A stretch of 54,892 nucleotides of DNA from Bacillota bacterium. Its GTDB lineage: Bacteria; Bacillota; Clostridia; Christensenellales; Aristaeellaceae. The notes under the pieces are model-generated. The model did no database searches and was not told the origin of the DNA. It saw only the letters and a program-made list of their open reading frames with translations. The stretch spans positions 1 to 54,892 of the forward strand of contig JAEYAR010000145.1 in the NCBI GenBank assembly GCA_023404715.1, written 5' to 3'. Of this stretch, positions 8,371 to 16,879 are shown piece by piece. The number at the start of each line of letters is the position of its first letter. Position 1 is the first letter of the stretch. Position numbers and translations under genes: made by a program.

Positions 8371-8910
8371 TCACTTCCTATCGCAGGGCGTCCTGCCCTT
8401 CTTGTGCGCCGCATGAAAGGCGCGGCAGGCTTCGCAGTCGCCAAAGCGCTCGCAGGCGATGCGCTTGCAGGGGCACGCGAGGCGCACGCCGCGCGCCACG
8501 GCCGACTCGCCGATCACGGGGATGCCGCTATCGAGCAGCAGGCCCGCGGTTACGCCGTTCCCCTCCTTTAGCGTGCCCGTAAACGTACCGTCGTAGATGC
8601 GCCCCTTGCCGCACGATGGGCTGCGCTCCTTGAGCACCGCCAAATCGCACCCGAGCTGACGGGCGAGCGACAACGCGGCCTGCGCGCCGGCCTGATAGGC
8701 CTGGGTCACGTCCGCGCCGTCCTTCGTGATCACGGCGCCGCCACGCCGCTCCGCCGGCTGCCGCGGCGTGGAGAGGCCGCCCAGCTGCTCCGGGCAGGCG
8801 GGGATGAGCGTATGCTCCCTTCCCAGCGCGATCACCGCTTCGTTCGGGCAGGCCTTGCCGTCATAGCGGCAGGGTATGCCCAGCAGGCACATGCTGACGA
8901 GGATCTTCAA
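8371..8910 (-). CDS. DUF523 family protein
   Basis: A 179-residue protein of the DUF523 family. Its marks are KILVSMCLLGIPCRYDGK at the N terminus, IPACPEQLGGLSTPR, LKERSPSCGKGRIYDG and SGIPVIGE. The conserved Cys residues (CLLGIPC, CPEQ, SCGKG) are shared across the family and suggest metal or sulfur chemistry, but no function is settled. An extra C-terminal Cys-rich tail (CPCKRIACERFGDCEAC) could hold a metal site. The start is TTG at 8910, with GGAGGG nine bases upstream; the ATG inside that stretch hits a stop at once. It lies 37 bases downstream of the malic enzyme gene. Confidence 0.85.
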   Translation of the reverse strand: MKILVSMCLLGIPCRYDGKACPNEAVIALGREHTLIPACPEQLGGLSTPRQPAERRGGAVITKDGADVTQAYQAGAQAALSLARQLGCDLAVLKERSPSCGKGRIYDGTFTGTLKEGNGVTAGLLLDSGIPVIGESAVARGVRLACPCKRIACERFGDCEACRAFHAAHKKGRTPCDRK

Positions 8911-8947
8911 GACATTTTCCCTCCGTTTGGTATGAATTGTGCATGGC

Positions 8948-10120
8948 CTATCTCCGCGCCACGCCGCTCCCCCGCGCCGCCTCGGCCACCGCCTTGGCCA
9001 CCGCCTTGCCCACGCGCGGGTCGAACGCCTTGGGCAGGATGTACTCCGCCGTGCGCTCCGCATCCGAGACGAGCGCCGCGATGGCGTGCGACGCGGCCAT
9101 CTTCATCCCGTCGTCGATATCCCGCGCGCGCACGTCCAATGCGCCGCGGAAGATGCCCGGGAAGGCCAGCACGTTGTTGATCTGGTTCGGGTAGTCGCTG
9201 CGGCCCGTTCCGACGACGGCCGCGCCCGCGCGCTTTGCCTCGTCCGGGAAGATCTCCGGCACGGGGTTGGCCATCGGAAAGACGATCGCGCCCGCGTTCA
9301 TCGAGGCGACCATCTGTGCGCTGACCACGCCCGGCGCGCTGACGCCGATCAACACGTCCGCGCCCTTCATCGCGTCCGCGAGCGTGCCCATGAGGCGGCC
9401 CCGGTTGGTGACGCGACTCATCTGCGCCTGCGCGGGGTTCAGACCTTCCATGCCCTCGCAGATCGCGCCGCAGCGGTCCACCATCGTCAGGTCCGTCACG
9501 CCCAGCTTTAGGAGGTGTTTACCGATCGCGATGCCGGCCGAGCCCGCGCCGTTGATCACCACGCGCACGGCGCCGATCTCCTTTTTCACGACCTTGAGCG
9601 CGTTTAAAAGCGCCGCCGCGACGACGACGGCCGTTCCGTGCTGGTCGTCGTGGAAGACCGGGATGTCGCAGATCTCCTTGAGCCTGCGCTCGATCTCAAA
9701 GCAGCGAGGGGCCGCGATATCTTCCAGGTTGATGCCGCCAAAGCTGCCGGAAATCAGGTAAACCGTGCGCACGATTTCCTCTACGTCCTTCGAGCGCACG
9801 CAGATGGGGAACGCGTCCACCCCCGCGAACGCCTTAAAGAGCGCGCACTTCCCTTCCATCACGGGCATGCCGGCCTCCGGGCCGATATCGCCCAGGCCGA
9901 GCACCGCCGTGCCGTCGGTCACGACGGCGACGAGGTTATGCCGCCCTGTGAGCTCGAACGACTTATCGTAGTCGTCCCGGATCGCCAGGCACGGCTCCGC
10001 CACGCCGGGGGTATAGGCGAGGGACAGGTCCTCGCTGTTCTTCACCGGGCAGCGGGGCGTGATCTCCAGCTTGCCCGCCCACTCATAGTGCTTTTCAAGC
10101 GCGCGCGCTTTGATATCCAT
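8948..10120 (-). CDS. NAD(P)-dependent malic enzyme
   Basis: A 390-residue short-form malic enzyme that oxidatively decarboxylates malate to pyruvate in the cytoplasm, linking C4 acids with pyruvate and NAD(P)H supply. Visible marks are the catalytic Tyr in LAYTPGVAEPC, the metal site region GDIGPEAGMPVMEGK, FHDDQHGTAVVV, the nucleotide-binding glycine loop INGAGSAGIAI, and ANPVPEIFPDEA. The length matches the bacterial form without a phosphotransacetylase-like domain. The ATG at 10120 has AAGGAG nine bases upstream, whereas ATG 10129 abuts it. It is the first gene of an operon with DUF523 and GNAT genes. Confidence 0.92.
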   Translation of the reverse strand: MDIKARALEKHYEWAGKLEITPRCPVKNSEDLSLAYTPGVAEPCLAIRDDYDKSFELTGRHNLVAVVTDGTAVLGLGDIGPEAGMPVMEGKCALFKAFAGVDAFPICVRSKDVEEIVRTVYLISGSFGGINLEDIAAPRCFEIERRLKEICDIPVFHDDQHGTAVVVAAALLNALKVVKKEIGAVRVVINGAGSAGIAIGKHLLKLGVTDLTMVDRCGAICEGMEGLNPAQAQMSRVTNRGRLMGTLADAMKGADVLIGVSAPGVVSAQMVASMNAGAIVFPMANPVPEIFPDEAKRAGAAVVGTGRSDYPNQINNVLAFPGIFRGALDVRARDIDDGMKMAASHAIAALVSDAERTAEYILPKAFDPRVGKAVAKAVAEAARGSGVARR

Positions 10121-10260
10121 GATGCGCATCTCCTTTAAGTCAAAGAATAAGGGCTCGTCTTCAAACAGTATACCGCATCCAGTGGGGTATGCGCAAGGGC
10201 GGCGCGCCGCCCTTGTATCTATCCCTCGACTGACCGCCCTTCACATCTTTTTTAGAAACA

Positions 10261-10289
10261 TTGACATTCCGCGTGCATATTGCTATAAT
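10261..10289 (+). promoter_or_regulatory. Consensus promoter of the P-type ATPase transcript
   Basis: Perfect TTGACA (10261-10266), a 17-bp spacer and perfect TATAAT (10284-10289). Transcription would start about ten bases before the riboswitch. Confidence 0.85.
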
Positions 10290-10307
10290 TGTCTAAACAA
10301 AATATCC

Positions 10308-10408
10308 CATGAGGGAGTAGTTCCGCGCCTGCACCGGCGCGTGGCAGGTCATCAGCGCGCCCGCGGGCATTCCCCACGGGCTGGCCTGCCTCAAGAACGA
10401 GACTCATG
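10308..10408 (+). ncRNA. yybP-ykoY manganese riboswitch aptamer
   Basis: The closing stem P1 pairs CATGAG (10308-10313) with CTCATG (10403-10408). Just inside are the conserved strands GGGAGTAG (5' side) and AACGAGAC (10396-10403). A hairpin GCGCC/GGCGC follows at about 10325-10340, and GGCAGG (10343-10348) with GTCATCAG pairs to CCTGCC (10385-10390). This order matches the yybP-ykoY class, which binds Mn2+ and precedes Mn exporters such as MntP, TerC-like proteins and P-type ATPases. The gene downstream is a cation ATPase, consistent with Mn efflux. Assignment is by eye, not by covariance search. Confidence 0.85.
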
Positions 10409-10441
10409 CCGGCTTGCGCCGCGCAGGGGTCTTTTGTTTTT
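10401..10441 (+). terminator. Riboswitch expression-platform terminator
   Basis: GACTCATGCCGGC pairs with GCCGCGCAGGGGTC across a TTGC loop (one bulge, one mismatch, one wobble), followed by a T-rich tract. The left arm includes CTCATG, the 3' strand of riboswitch stem P1, so aptamer and terminator are mutually exclusive. Ligand binding should favour read-through, as known for this class. Confidence 0.8.
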
Positions 10442-10472
10442 ATATGAAACGCCATTGGAAAGGGGCAAGACC

Positions 10473-13109
10473 ATGCGATTCGTCAATCAGGAAACCGAGG
10501 AAGTGTTATCCGCGCTTTCCGCCACGCCGGAGGGCCTAACGCCGGACGAGGCGGCGCGCCGCCTCAAGGAAAACGGGCCCAACAAGCTTGCGGAGCAGCG
10601 CCCGCCCTCTATGCTCGTGCGTTTCCTCTCACAGCTCAAGGACCCCATGACGATCATCCTCATCGCCGCCGCGGCCGTTTCCGGCTTTACGGCCGCCTAC
10701 GCGCACGAGTCGTTCGCCGACGTGATCATCATCCTGGCCGTCGTCGTCATCAACGCGCTGCTCGGCGTGTTTCAGGAGAGCAAGGCCGAGCAGGCCATCG
10801 CCGCCCTGCAGGAGATGGCCGCGGCCCAGAGCAAGGTACGCCGCGGCGGCGAGGTGCTCACGGCGCCCTCGAGCGAGCTCGTACCCGGCGATATCGTGCT
10901 GCTCGAGGCGGGCGACGCGGTGCCCGCCGATGCGCGCGTGCTCGAGAGCGCGAGCCTCAAGGTCGAGGAGGCCGCGCTGACGGGCGAATCCGTGCCCGTC
11001 GAAAAGCTGCATACCGCGCTTGAGGCCAAGGACGGCAAGGACATCCCGCTCGGCGACCGGCGGAACATGGTCTACATGGGCTCCACCGTCGTCTACGGGC
11101 GCGGCGTGGCGGTCGTGACGGATACCGGCATGCACAGCGAGATGGGCAAGATCGCCGACGCCCTACAAAACGCCAAGGAGGAGCGCACGCCGCTGCAGCT
11201 CAAGCTCGCGCAGCTCAGCCGCATCCTCTCCTTCGCTGTGCTGGGCATCTGTGCGTTCATCTTCGCGCTGAATGTATGGCGCGCCTGGCCGAACGTCGAC
11301 CCCGCGACGCTCATCGATACCTTCATGGTGGCGGTCAGCCTCGCCGTCGCCGCCATCCCCGAGGGGCTCGCCACCGTCGTCACCATCGTGCTTTCCATCG
11401 GGGTGACGAACATGTCCAGGCGTAGCGCCATCATCCGCCGCCTCACCGCCGTGGAGACGCTCGGGTGCGCGCAGATCATCTGCTCGGACAAGACCGGCAC
11501 GCTCACCCAAAACCGCATGACGGTCGTAGACCATGCCGGCGAGGACGAGGACGCGACCGCCCGGGCCATGGCGCTGTGCTCCGACGCGCGCCTGAGCGCC
11601 GAGGGCGAGGCGCAGGGCGAGCCGACGGAGGCCGCGCTCGTCGCCTGGGCTGCCAAGCGCAATCTCAAAAAGCCCGACCTGGAAAGCGCGCAGCCGCGCG
11701 TAACGGAAGCGCCGTTCGATTCCGTTCGCAAGATGATGTCGACCGTGCACGAGTCAGATGGCAAGTATATCCAATACACGAAGGGCGCGCCGGACGAGGT
11801 GCTCGCCCGCTGCACGCACGCCTTGCAGGGGGGCCAGGCCGTGCCGATGACGGACGCACTGCGCGACCAAATCATGCAGGATAACAAGCGGATGGCCGAC
11901 CGCGCCCTGCGTGTGCTCGCCGCCGCCGAGCGGCGCTACGATCAGCGACCGCGGGACGCGCGCCCCGAGACGCTCGAGCAGGAGCTCACGTTCCTCGGCC
12001 TCGCGGGCATGATCGACCCGGTACGCCCCGAGGTCGTGCAGGCGGTGGAGCGCTGCCGGGCCGCGGGCATCCGCCCGATCATGATCACAGGCGACCACAA
12101 AGATACGGCGGTCGCCATCGCCAAGGAGCTGGGCATCCTGGAATCCGCTGAGCAGGCGATCACCGGGACGCAGCTGAGCGAGATCTCCGACGACCGCTTC
12201 GCCCAGGAGGTAACGCAATACAGCGTCTACGCGCGCGTGCAGCCCGAGCACAAGGTGCGCATCGTGAACGCTTGGCGCGCGCTGGGCCGCGTGACCGCCA
12301 TGACGGGCGCCGGCGTCAACGACGCCCCCTCCATCAAGGCGGCGGATATCGGCGTAGGCATGGGCATCACCGGCACGGACGTCACCAAGAACGTCGCCGA
12401 CATGGTGCTCGCGGACGACAACTTCGCCACGATCGTCGCCGCCGTGGAAGAAGGGCGGCGCATCTACGACAACATTCGCAAGTCCATCCAGTTCCTGCTC
12501 TCCTCTAACCTGAGCGAGGTCGTGGGCATCTTCGCCGCCACGCTCATGGGCTTTACGCTCTTAAAGCCCGTGCACCTGCTTTGGATCAACCTGATTACCG
12601 ATACCTTCCCCGCGCTGGCGCTGGGCATGGAGCGCGCAGAGCCAGACATCATGGATCGGCCCCCGCGCGACCCCAAGGAAAGCGTGCTCGCGGGCGGCGT
12701 GGGCGTGGGCGTCCTCTACCAGGGCGTGTTGGTCGCGTTCATCACGCTGGCCGCGTACTTCATCGGCCACTTCATGGAATCCGGCGAGTGGGCCTTCGTC
12801 AACAGCCCGGACGGCATGACCATGGCCTTCCTCACGATGTCCATGGCCGAGATCTTTCACTCCTTCAACATGCGCTCGCAGCATCAATCTGTCTTCACGC
12901 TCAAGGGGCACAACCTCGTGCTCTGGGGCGCGATGGCGCTCTCGCTCGTCCTCACCACCGCCGTGATCTACGTGCCGTTCCTCTCGAACGCCTTCGGCTT
13001 TGAGCACATCTCGCTCGCCGAGTACGGCGTGGCGCTGGGGCTGGCGTTCCTCGTAATCCCCGTGGTCGAAATCGTAAAGTTCTTTCAGCGCCGGCGCGCA
13101 GCCAAGTAA
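10473..13109 (+). CDS. P2-type cation-transporting P-type ATPase, probable Mn2+/Ca2+ exporter
   Basis: An 878-residue SERCA/PMCA-like pump of the inner membrane. It has the N-terminal cation ATPase domain, the actuator motif LTGESVPVEK, the phosphorylation motif SDKTGTLT (Asp339), a TKGAPDEV nucleotide-binding region, MITGDHKDTA, and C-terminal membrane helices with NLITDTFPALALG. Transmembrane helix 4 reads AAIPEGLA, the ion-binding PEGL pattern of Ca2+/Mn2+ pumps. The manganese riboswitch in its leader points to Mn2+ export. Oddly, the hinge motif normally TGDGVNDAP reads TGAGVNDAP: Ala613 replaces the Asp that helps coordinate Mg2+. The ATG at 10473 follows AAGGGGCAAGACC. It is a single-gene unit. 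Confidence 0.9.
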   Translation: MRFVNQETEEVLSALSATPEGLTPDEAARRLKENGPNKLAEQRPPSMLVRFLSQLKDPMTIILIAAAAVSGFTAAYAHESFADVIIILAVVVINALLGVFQESKAEQAIAALQEMAAAQSKVRRGGEVLTAPSSELVPGDIVLLEAGDAVPADARVLESASLKVEEAALTGESVPVEKLHTALEAKDGKDIPLGDRRNMVYMGSTVVYGRGVAVVTDTGMHSEMGKIADALQNAKEERTPLQLKLAQLSRILSFAVLGICAFIFALNVWRAWPNVDPATLIDTFMVAVSLAVAAIPEGLATVVTIVLSIGVTNMSRRSAIIRRLTAVETLGCAQIICSDKTGTLTQNRMTVVDHAGEDEDATARAMALCSDARLSAEGEAQGEPTEAALVAWAAKRNLKKPDLESAQPRVTEAPFDSVRKMMSTVHESDGKYIQYTKGAPDEVLARCTHALQGGQAVPMTDALRDQIMQDNKRMADRALRVLAAAERRYDQRPRDARPETLEQELTFLGLAGMIDPVRPEVVQAVERCRAAGIRPIMITGDHKDTAVAIAKELGILESAEQAITGTQLSEISDDRFAQEVTQYSVYARVQPEHKVRIVNAWRALGRVTAMTGAGVNDAPSIKAADIGVGMGITGTDVTKNVADMVLADDNFATIVAAVEEGRRIYDNIRKSIQFLLSSNLSEVVGIFAATLMGFTLLKPVHLLWINLITDTFPALALGMERAEPDIMDRPPRDPKESVLAGGVGVGVLYQGVLVAFITLAAYFIGHFMESGEWAFVNSPDGMTMAFLTMSMAEIFHSFNMRSQHQSVFTLKGHNLVLWGAMALSLVLTTAVIYVPFLSNAFGFEHISLAEYGVALGLAFLVIPVVEIVKFFQRRRAAK

Positions 13110-13140
13110 ACGCACACCGCTATCTCGTGCTTAAACGATC

Positions 13141-13182
13141 AAAAGCCAGAGCCCGCTTACGCTTGCGGGCCCTGGCTTTTGC
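13141..13182. terminator. Strong bidirectional terminator
   Basis: AAAAGCCAGAGCCCGC (13141-13156) pairs with GCGGGCCCTGGCTTTT (13165-13180), one mismatch in 16 pairs. It ends the ATPase gene and the convergent small gene. Confidence 0.9.
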
Positions 13183-13199
13183 GTCCCTTGCAATCCTTT

Positions 13200-13409
13200 T
13201 TAGTTCATATCCGTTGTGTTGCGTTCATGCTGATCTCTCGCCATGGTCTCCCGAATAGCACGAAGCAGGAAGCCATTTAATGTCTCTTTGCGTGCCATTA
13301 TATGCTCGCGCACGGCACTGGCCTCTTCCTTGCGTATCTTGCAGACCATCCTATCATAAGTCTTTGCATCATACCGATCTCTAGCGCGCTTCTGTGCATC
13401 CGTTGGCAT
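13200..13409 (-). CDS. Small ribbon-helix-helix-like protein
   Basis: A 69-residue basic protein. The order RYDAKTYDRMVCKIRKEE, then helices ending in ETLNGFLLRAIRETMARD, is typical of Arc/CopG-like ribbon-helix-helix proteins: a DNA-contacting strand, then two helices. These are often antitoxins or plasmid and phage regulators. No toxin gene adjoins it, so it appears as a solitary regulator. ATG 13409 follows CGAGGA. AT content is higher than in its neighbours, suggesting recent acquisition. Confidence 0.75.
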   Translation of the reverse strand: MPTDAQKRARDRYDAKTYDRMVCKIRKEEASAVREHIMARKETLNGFLLRAIRETMARDQHERNTTDMN

Positions 13410-13436
13410 GACATTCCTCGCTTTCCATATACGTTT

Positions 13437-13465
13437 AGTATAACATAATTAAAAACCCGAATCAA
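13437..13465 (-). promoter_or_regulatory. Promoter of the small ribbon-helix-helix-like gene
   Basis: TTGATT (13465-13460), a 17-bp spacer and TATACT (13442-13437) read toward 13409. Confidence 0.6.
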
Positions 13466-13710
13466 CTTTTTCGGAGGAGGTGTTTGCCATGCACAAAACG
13501 ATTCAAAAGACAGTCGATGACTTTTTACCCGAGCGCGAATGCATCATATATCAGCGGTTAAACGTCAAAAGAGCCAGACGCTTCATGCGGGAGCGCCAAT
13601 CTGCCACAGCCTGTCACGTATGCTTTTCCAGGTATACCGGCTCCTCAAGGAAGGTTTTCCAGCGTAGCAGTGCGAATTATGGTTGTAAACGATCACAGGA
13701 GGCGCACGCC

Positions 13711-14586
13711 ATGGAAAACATCATAACCTTTCAGCATAACCCCGCGCTCAACGACCTGTTGGATCTGAAGACGAATATCGTCTTCGCAGCGCCCGACGGC
13801 GAGGAGCTGGCCCTGCAGCTTATCAAGCCCCAATGGAAGAGCGGCGGCGCGGGATTTCCCCTGGTCCTCTTTATCCAAGGCAGCGGCTGGACAAAGCCCA
13901 ATCAGTTCTTTGAACTGCCGCAGCTGAGCCTGCTGGCGCGTAGAGGCTTCGTCGTGGCCAGCGTAACCCACCGCTCGTGCTTCACCGCGCCCGCGCCGGC
14001 CTTTTTGCTGGACGTCAAGGCGGCGCTGCGCTTTTTGCGCGCACATGCGGCGCAGTACGATATCGACAAAACGCGCGTGTGCGCCTGGGGCACCTCCTCC
14101 GGGGGCAATACGGCGCTGCTGCTCGGCATGACCGGCGACGACCCGGCCTTTGAGACGCAGGATTGGCCGGGCCAATCCTCCCGCGTTCAGGCGGTCGTCG
14201 ACTGCTTCGGCCCGACGGATTTGGAGAAGATGGTGTGTGAGCAGCTGGCCGATGCCTCCCCGGAGGACAAGAAGCTGTTATATGCTATGGCCGGCGGGGA
14301 GACGGTAGGGGACGCGCTGGAGCGCCTGCGCCGCGTCAGCCCGATCACCTACGCGCAGCCGGGCAGGGATTTTCCACCCTTTCTCATCCTACACGGGGAC
14401 GCCGACCCGGTGGTGCTCTACGCGCACAGCGTGGCGTTTTACCGCCGCCTATGCGACCTTAGCTATGACGCGCAGCTCGTGCGGGTGCAAGGCGCCCCGC
14501 ACGAGGGTTCCTTCTGGAGCATGCCGCTGCTCGAGCACATCTTTGCCTTTATCGAAAGGCAAATCGGGCGAGATCTGCCCAGATAA
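13711..14586 (+). CDS. Alpha/beta hydrolase, esterase-like
   Basis: A 291-residue hydrolase with a complete apparent triad: Ser129 in WGTSSGGN, Asp in LILHGDADPVV, and His in QGAPHEGSFW. The oxyanion region is FIQGSGW. The pattern fits the BD-FAE/hormone-sensitive-lipase-like esterases, often active on acetylated or feruloylated sugars; the natural substrate is unknown. I chose ATG 13711, preceded by ACAGGAGGCGCACGCC, because the fold begins there. The frame stays open to an ATG at 13489 that also has an excellent GGAGGAGG site, giving a possible 74-residue N-terminal extension unlike the family. Confidence 0.82.
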   Translation: MENIITFQHNPALNDLLDLKTNIVFAAPDGEELALQLIKPQWKSGGAGFPLVLFIQGSGWTKPNQFFELPQLSLLARRGFVVASVTHRSCFTAPAPAFLLDVKAALRFLRAHAAQYDIDKTRVCAWGTSSGGNTALLLGMTGDDPAFETQDWPGQSSRVQAVVDCFGPTDLEKMVCEQLADASPEDKKLLYAMAGGETVGDALERLRRVSPITYAQPGRDFPPFLILHGDADPVVLYAHSVAFYRRLCDLSYDAQLVRVQGAPHEGSFWSMPLLEHIFAFIERQIGRDLPR

Positions 14587-14592
14587 CGCAAA

Positions 14593-14632
14593 AAGCCGCG
14601 AGGACGGGAGAAGCCCGCCTCGCAGTCTTTAT
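14593..14632. terminator. Bidirectional terminator
   Basis: GCGAGGACGGG pairs with CCCGCCTCGC (14598-14623, one bulge), flanked by an A-rich left side and TCTTTAT on the right. It serves the esterase and the convergent capA-like gene. Confidence 0.7.
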
Positions 14633-14661
14633 CGTCATGCAAATGTAATGCTCGCTTGCCG

Positions 14662-15660
14662 TTACAGTAGCGTCTCCCCCGTCTCAAACAGCTCCTCGGG
14701 CACGCCCTTGGAGTACTTCTTCACCTTTTGCAATATCTTTTCCGCGCGCTCCCCGCGCACGGGCACGGGCTGAAAGTCCTGTTCGTCGCCCGTCGCGTCC
14801 GATATCCGGCAGGGGATCAGCTTGATGGACGTGATACGCGCGCCCGTCTGCGTCTTTTCCGCGGTGATCTGGGCGATCATCGTATCCCAATCGGGCGGGT
14901 TGATGTTGCCGCCAAAGCTGAAATTGCCCAAGCTATAGAAAATCGGCTTCCCATCATATAGCTCGATGCCCTGCAAAATATGCGGGTGATGCCCGACGAT
15001 GACGTCGGCCCCGCCCTGGATCACCTTGCGCGCGATCCGTTTTTGCTCGATGTTCTGCTCCTTTTCATACTCGATCCCCCAGTGCAGGGAGACGATCACC
15101 AGGTCGCATCCAGCAGCGCGCGCTTCCTTGATCTCCCGCAGCAGCCCGGTCAGCGTATCCTGCTTGGGTGCCGCGCGCGAAAGCAGCGCGACCTTCAGAT
15201 CCCCTACGTCCACATAGGCAGGCCGCTTTGTGCCGCTGTAGATCACGCCTACCTCGTCCAGCGCCTCCAGCGTGTCCTCGTAGCCCGCTACGCCGTAATC
15301 GTGCGAGTGGTTATTGGCGGTGCTCACCGCCTCGATGTTGCCCAGCGGCAAAATCTGCGCGTACTCCGGCGGCGCGGAGAACACGCAGTTCTTATCCGCC
15401 CCGCGCCGCCCCTGCGTAAACGCGTTCTCCAGGTTCACGAGCGTCAGGTCGTCTTGCGTGAAGAGGTCGCGCACGGCGAGGAAGGGCCAGTCGAACCCCT
15501 CGCGCGCGATGCGTCGCACGAAATGCTCCTCCCGCTTTTCAAGCCCGCGGTTCGTGCCGAGGGTACAGTCCCCCGCAAAGGAGATGCGCACCTCCGCCTG
15601 CAGCAAGCAGGGGATCAGCAGGAGCAGCAGGGCCCACAGCAGGGCTGTATGTTTGCGCAC
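14662..15660 (-). CDS. CapA family protein (metallophosphatase-like fold)
   Basis: A 332-residue protein with an N-terminal signal sequence (cleavage near LLQAE). The CapA pattern is clear: ISFAGDCTLGTNRG, VNLENAF, ANNHSHDYG, VSLHWGIEYE, VGHHPHILQG and YSLGNFSF. Family members are tied to poly-gamma-glutamate export or capsule synthesis and have a calcineurin-like metal site. No capB/capC genes are nearby, so a general envelope role is likelier than capsule synthesis. The start is GTG at 15660, with GGAGG eight bases upstream. Confidence 0.9.
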   Translation of the reverse strand: MRKHTALLWALLLLLIPCLLQAEVRISFAGDCTLGTNRGLEKREEHFVRRIAREGFDWPFLAVRDLFTQDDLTLVNLENAFTQGRRGADKNCVFSAPPEYAQILPLGNIEAVSTANNHSHDYGVAGYEDTLEALDEVGVIYSGTKRPAYVDVGDLKVALLSRAAPKQDTLTGLLREIKEARAAGCDLVIVSLHWGIEYEKEQNIEQKRIARKVIQGGADVIVGHHPHILQGIELYDGKPIFYSLGNFSFGGNINPPDWDTMIAQITAEKTQTGARITSIKLIPCRISDATGDEQDFQPVPVRGERAEKILQKVKKYSKGVPEELFETGETLL

Positions 15661-15775
15661 GGCGTTCCCCTCCTTCGTCACCCTTCCGATGGCAGTACTG
15701 GCATATCTTACTCATAAGATGCGCGAAGGAGACAAAAGGTTTCACCCTTCCGCCATTTATATTCTTTTATATCGA

Positions 15776-15804
15776 TGGACAGTCGCAGCGCGCTTTGCTA
15801 TAAT
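15776..15804 (+). promoter_or_regulatory. Promoter of the DUF368 gene
   Basis: TGGACA at 15776-15781, a 17-bp spacer and TATAAT at 15799-15804. Confidence 0.65.
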
Positions 15805-15846
15805 GGGCCCAATTCCGCCAGAGGCGATGCGGCTGAGGAGGCTCTT

Positions 15847-16677
15847 ATGCGCAGGGATATGTGGATGACGGCGCTCAAAGGCGTGTGTATCGGGGGATCG
15901 ATGACCGTTCCGGGCGTCAGCGGCGGCTCGATGGCGATGATCCTGGGGATTTACGACCGGCTGATCTCGTCGGTCAGCTCGCTGACAAAGGACCTCAGAG
16001 GAAACCTGACTTTCCTTGTGTTCTTTTTGCTCGGCAGCGTGGCGGGCATGGTGCTCTTCGCCAATCCCTTGCTCGCGCTCATCGAGCGCTACCCCAAGCC
16101 CATGCTTTTCTTCTTTCTCGGCGCGGTGGCCGGCGGCGTGCCGATGATCCTGCGCAAGGCCCAGGTACGCCGCCTCTGTGCGCAGGCGGTGATCTATCCA
16201 CTATCCGGCGCCGCGTGCGTGCTCGCCCTCTCCCTGCTGCCCGCCGGGCTCGTGGGCGCGCAATCAGGGTTCGCAGGTTTTTGCGTGGAGGTCGCGGCGG
16301 GCGTGGTCGCCGCCGTCGCGTTGGTGTTGCCGGGCATCAGCGTATCGTACATGCTGCTCATGATGGGCCTGTACGACCGGGTGCTCGCCAGCCTCGCCTC
16401 GCTGAACCTGCTATCGCTGCTGCCGCTCGCCCTCGGCCTCTTGATCGGCATCCTGCTGACGACGCGCGCGCTAGAGCGCGCGATGCAACGCCATCCGCGC
16501 CCGACCTATCTGATCATCCTCGGCTTTGTCCTCGGCTCCGTGGCCGAGGTCTTCCCCGGGCTGCCCGACGGCGGCCTGCAATGGCTCCTTTGTCTGCTGA
16601 TGGCGGCGGGCGGCTACAGCGCCATCGACCTGATCGCCCGCGGTGAAAAGCGCCGGGCAATGAACGCCGCCGCCTGA
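15847..16677 (+). CDS. DUF368 membrane protein, probable undecaprenyl-phosphate translocase
   Basis: A 276-residue protein with about eight membrane helices and two inverted DUF368 motifs: GGSMTVPGVSGGSMAMILG and VALVLPGISVSYMLLMMG. The family includes PopT, shown to recycle the lipid carrier undecaprenyl phosphate across the membrane, so this protein probably supports cell-wall synthesis. GAGGAGGCTCTT precedes the ATG. It is a single gene with its own promoter and terminator. Confidence 0.85.
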   Translation: MRRDMWMTALKGVCIGGSMTVPGVSGGSMAMILGIYDRLISSVSSLTKDLRGNLTFLVFFLLGSVAGMVLFANPLLALIERYPKPMLFFFLGAVAGGVPMILRKAQVRRLCAQAVIYPLSGAACVLALSLLPAGLVGAQSGFAGFCVEVAAGVVAAVALVLPGISVSYMLLMMGLYDRVLASLASLNLLSLLPLALGLLIGILLTTRALERAMQRHPRPTYLIILGFVLGSVAEVFPGLPDGGLQWLLCLLMAAGGYSAIDLIARGEKRRAMNAAA

Positions 16678-16702
16678 GAGAATATCCGTCTGTCCATATG
16701 AC

Positions 16703-16752
16703 GGACCGCTGCGCTTGGCGATCGCTTTGGCCAAACGCAGCGGTCCTCTTTC
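16703..16752 (+). terminator. Terminator of the DUF368 gene
   Basis: GGACCGCTGCG (16703-16713) pairs with CGCAGCGGTCC (16736-16746), then TCTTTCTT. It marks the left edge of an AT-rich insert. Confidence 0.75.
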
Positions 16753-16879
16753 TTATGCCGGTAGTGAAGCCTCTGAAATGTTCCTCTCAATTGCGTCAGC
16801 AACTCGACTCTACACGAATGCATAGTTCCACTTGTCATAGTCCATTGCTCAGAGATAAAATCATCTTTTTTTCTTACTT

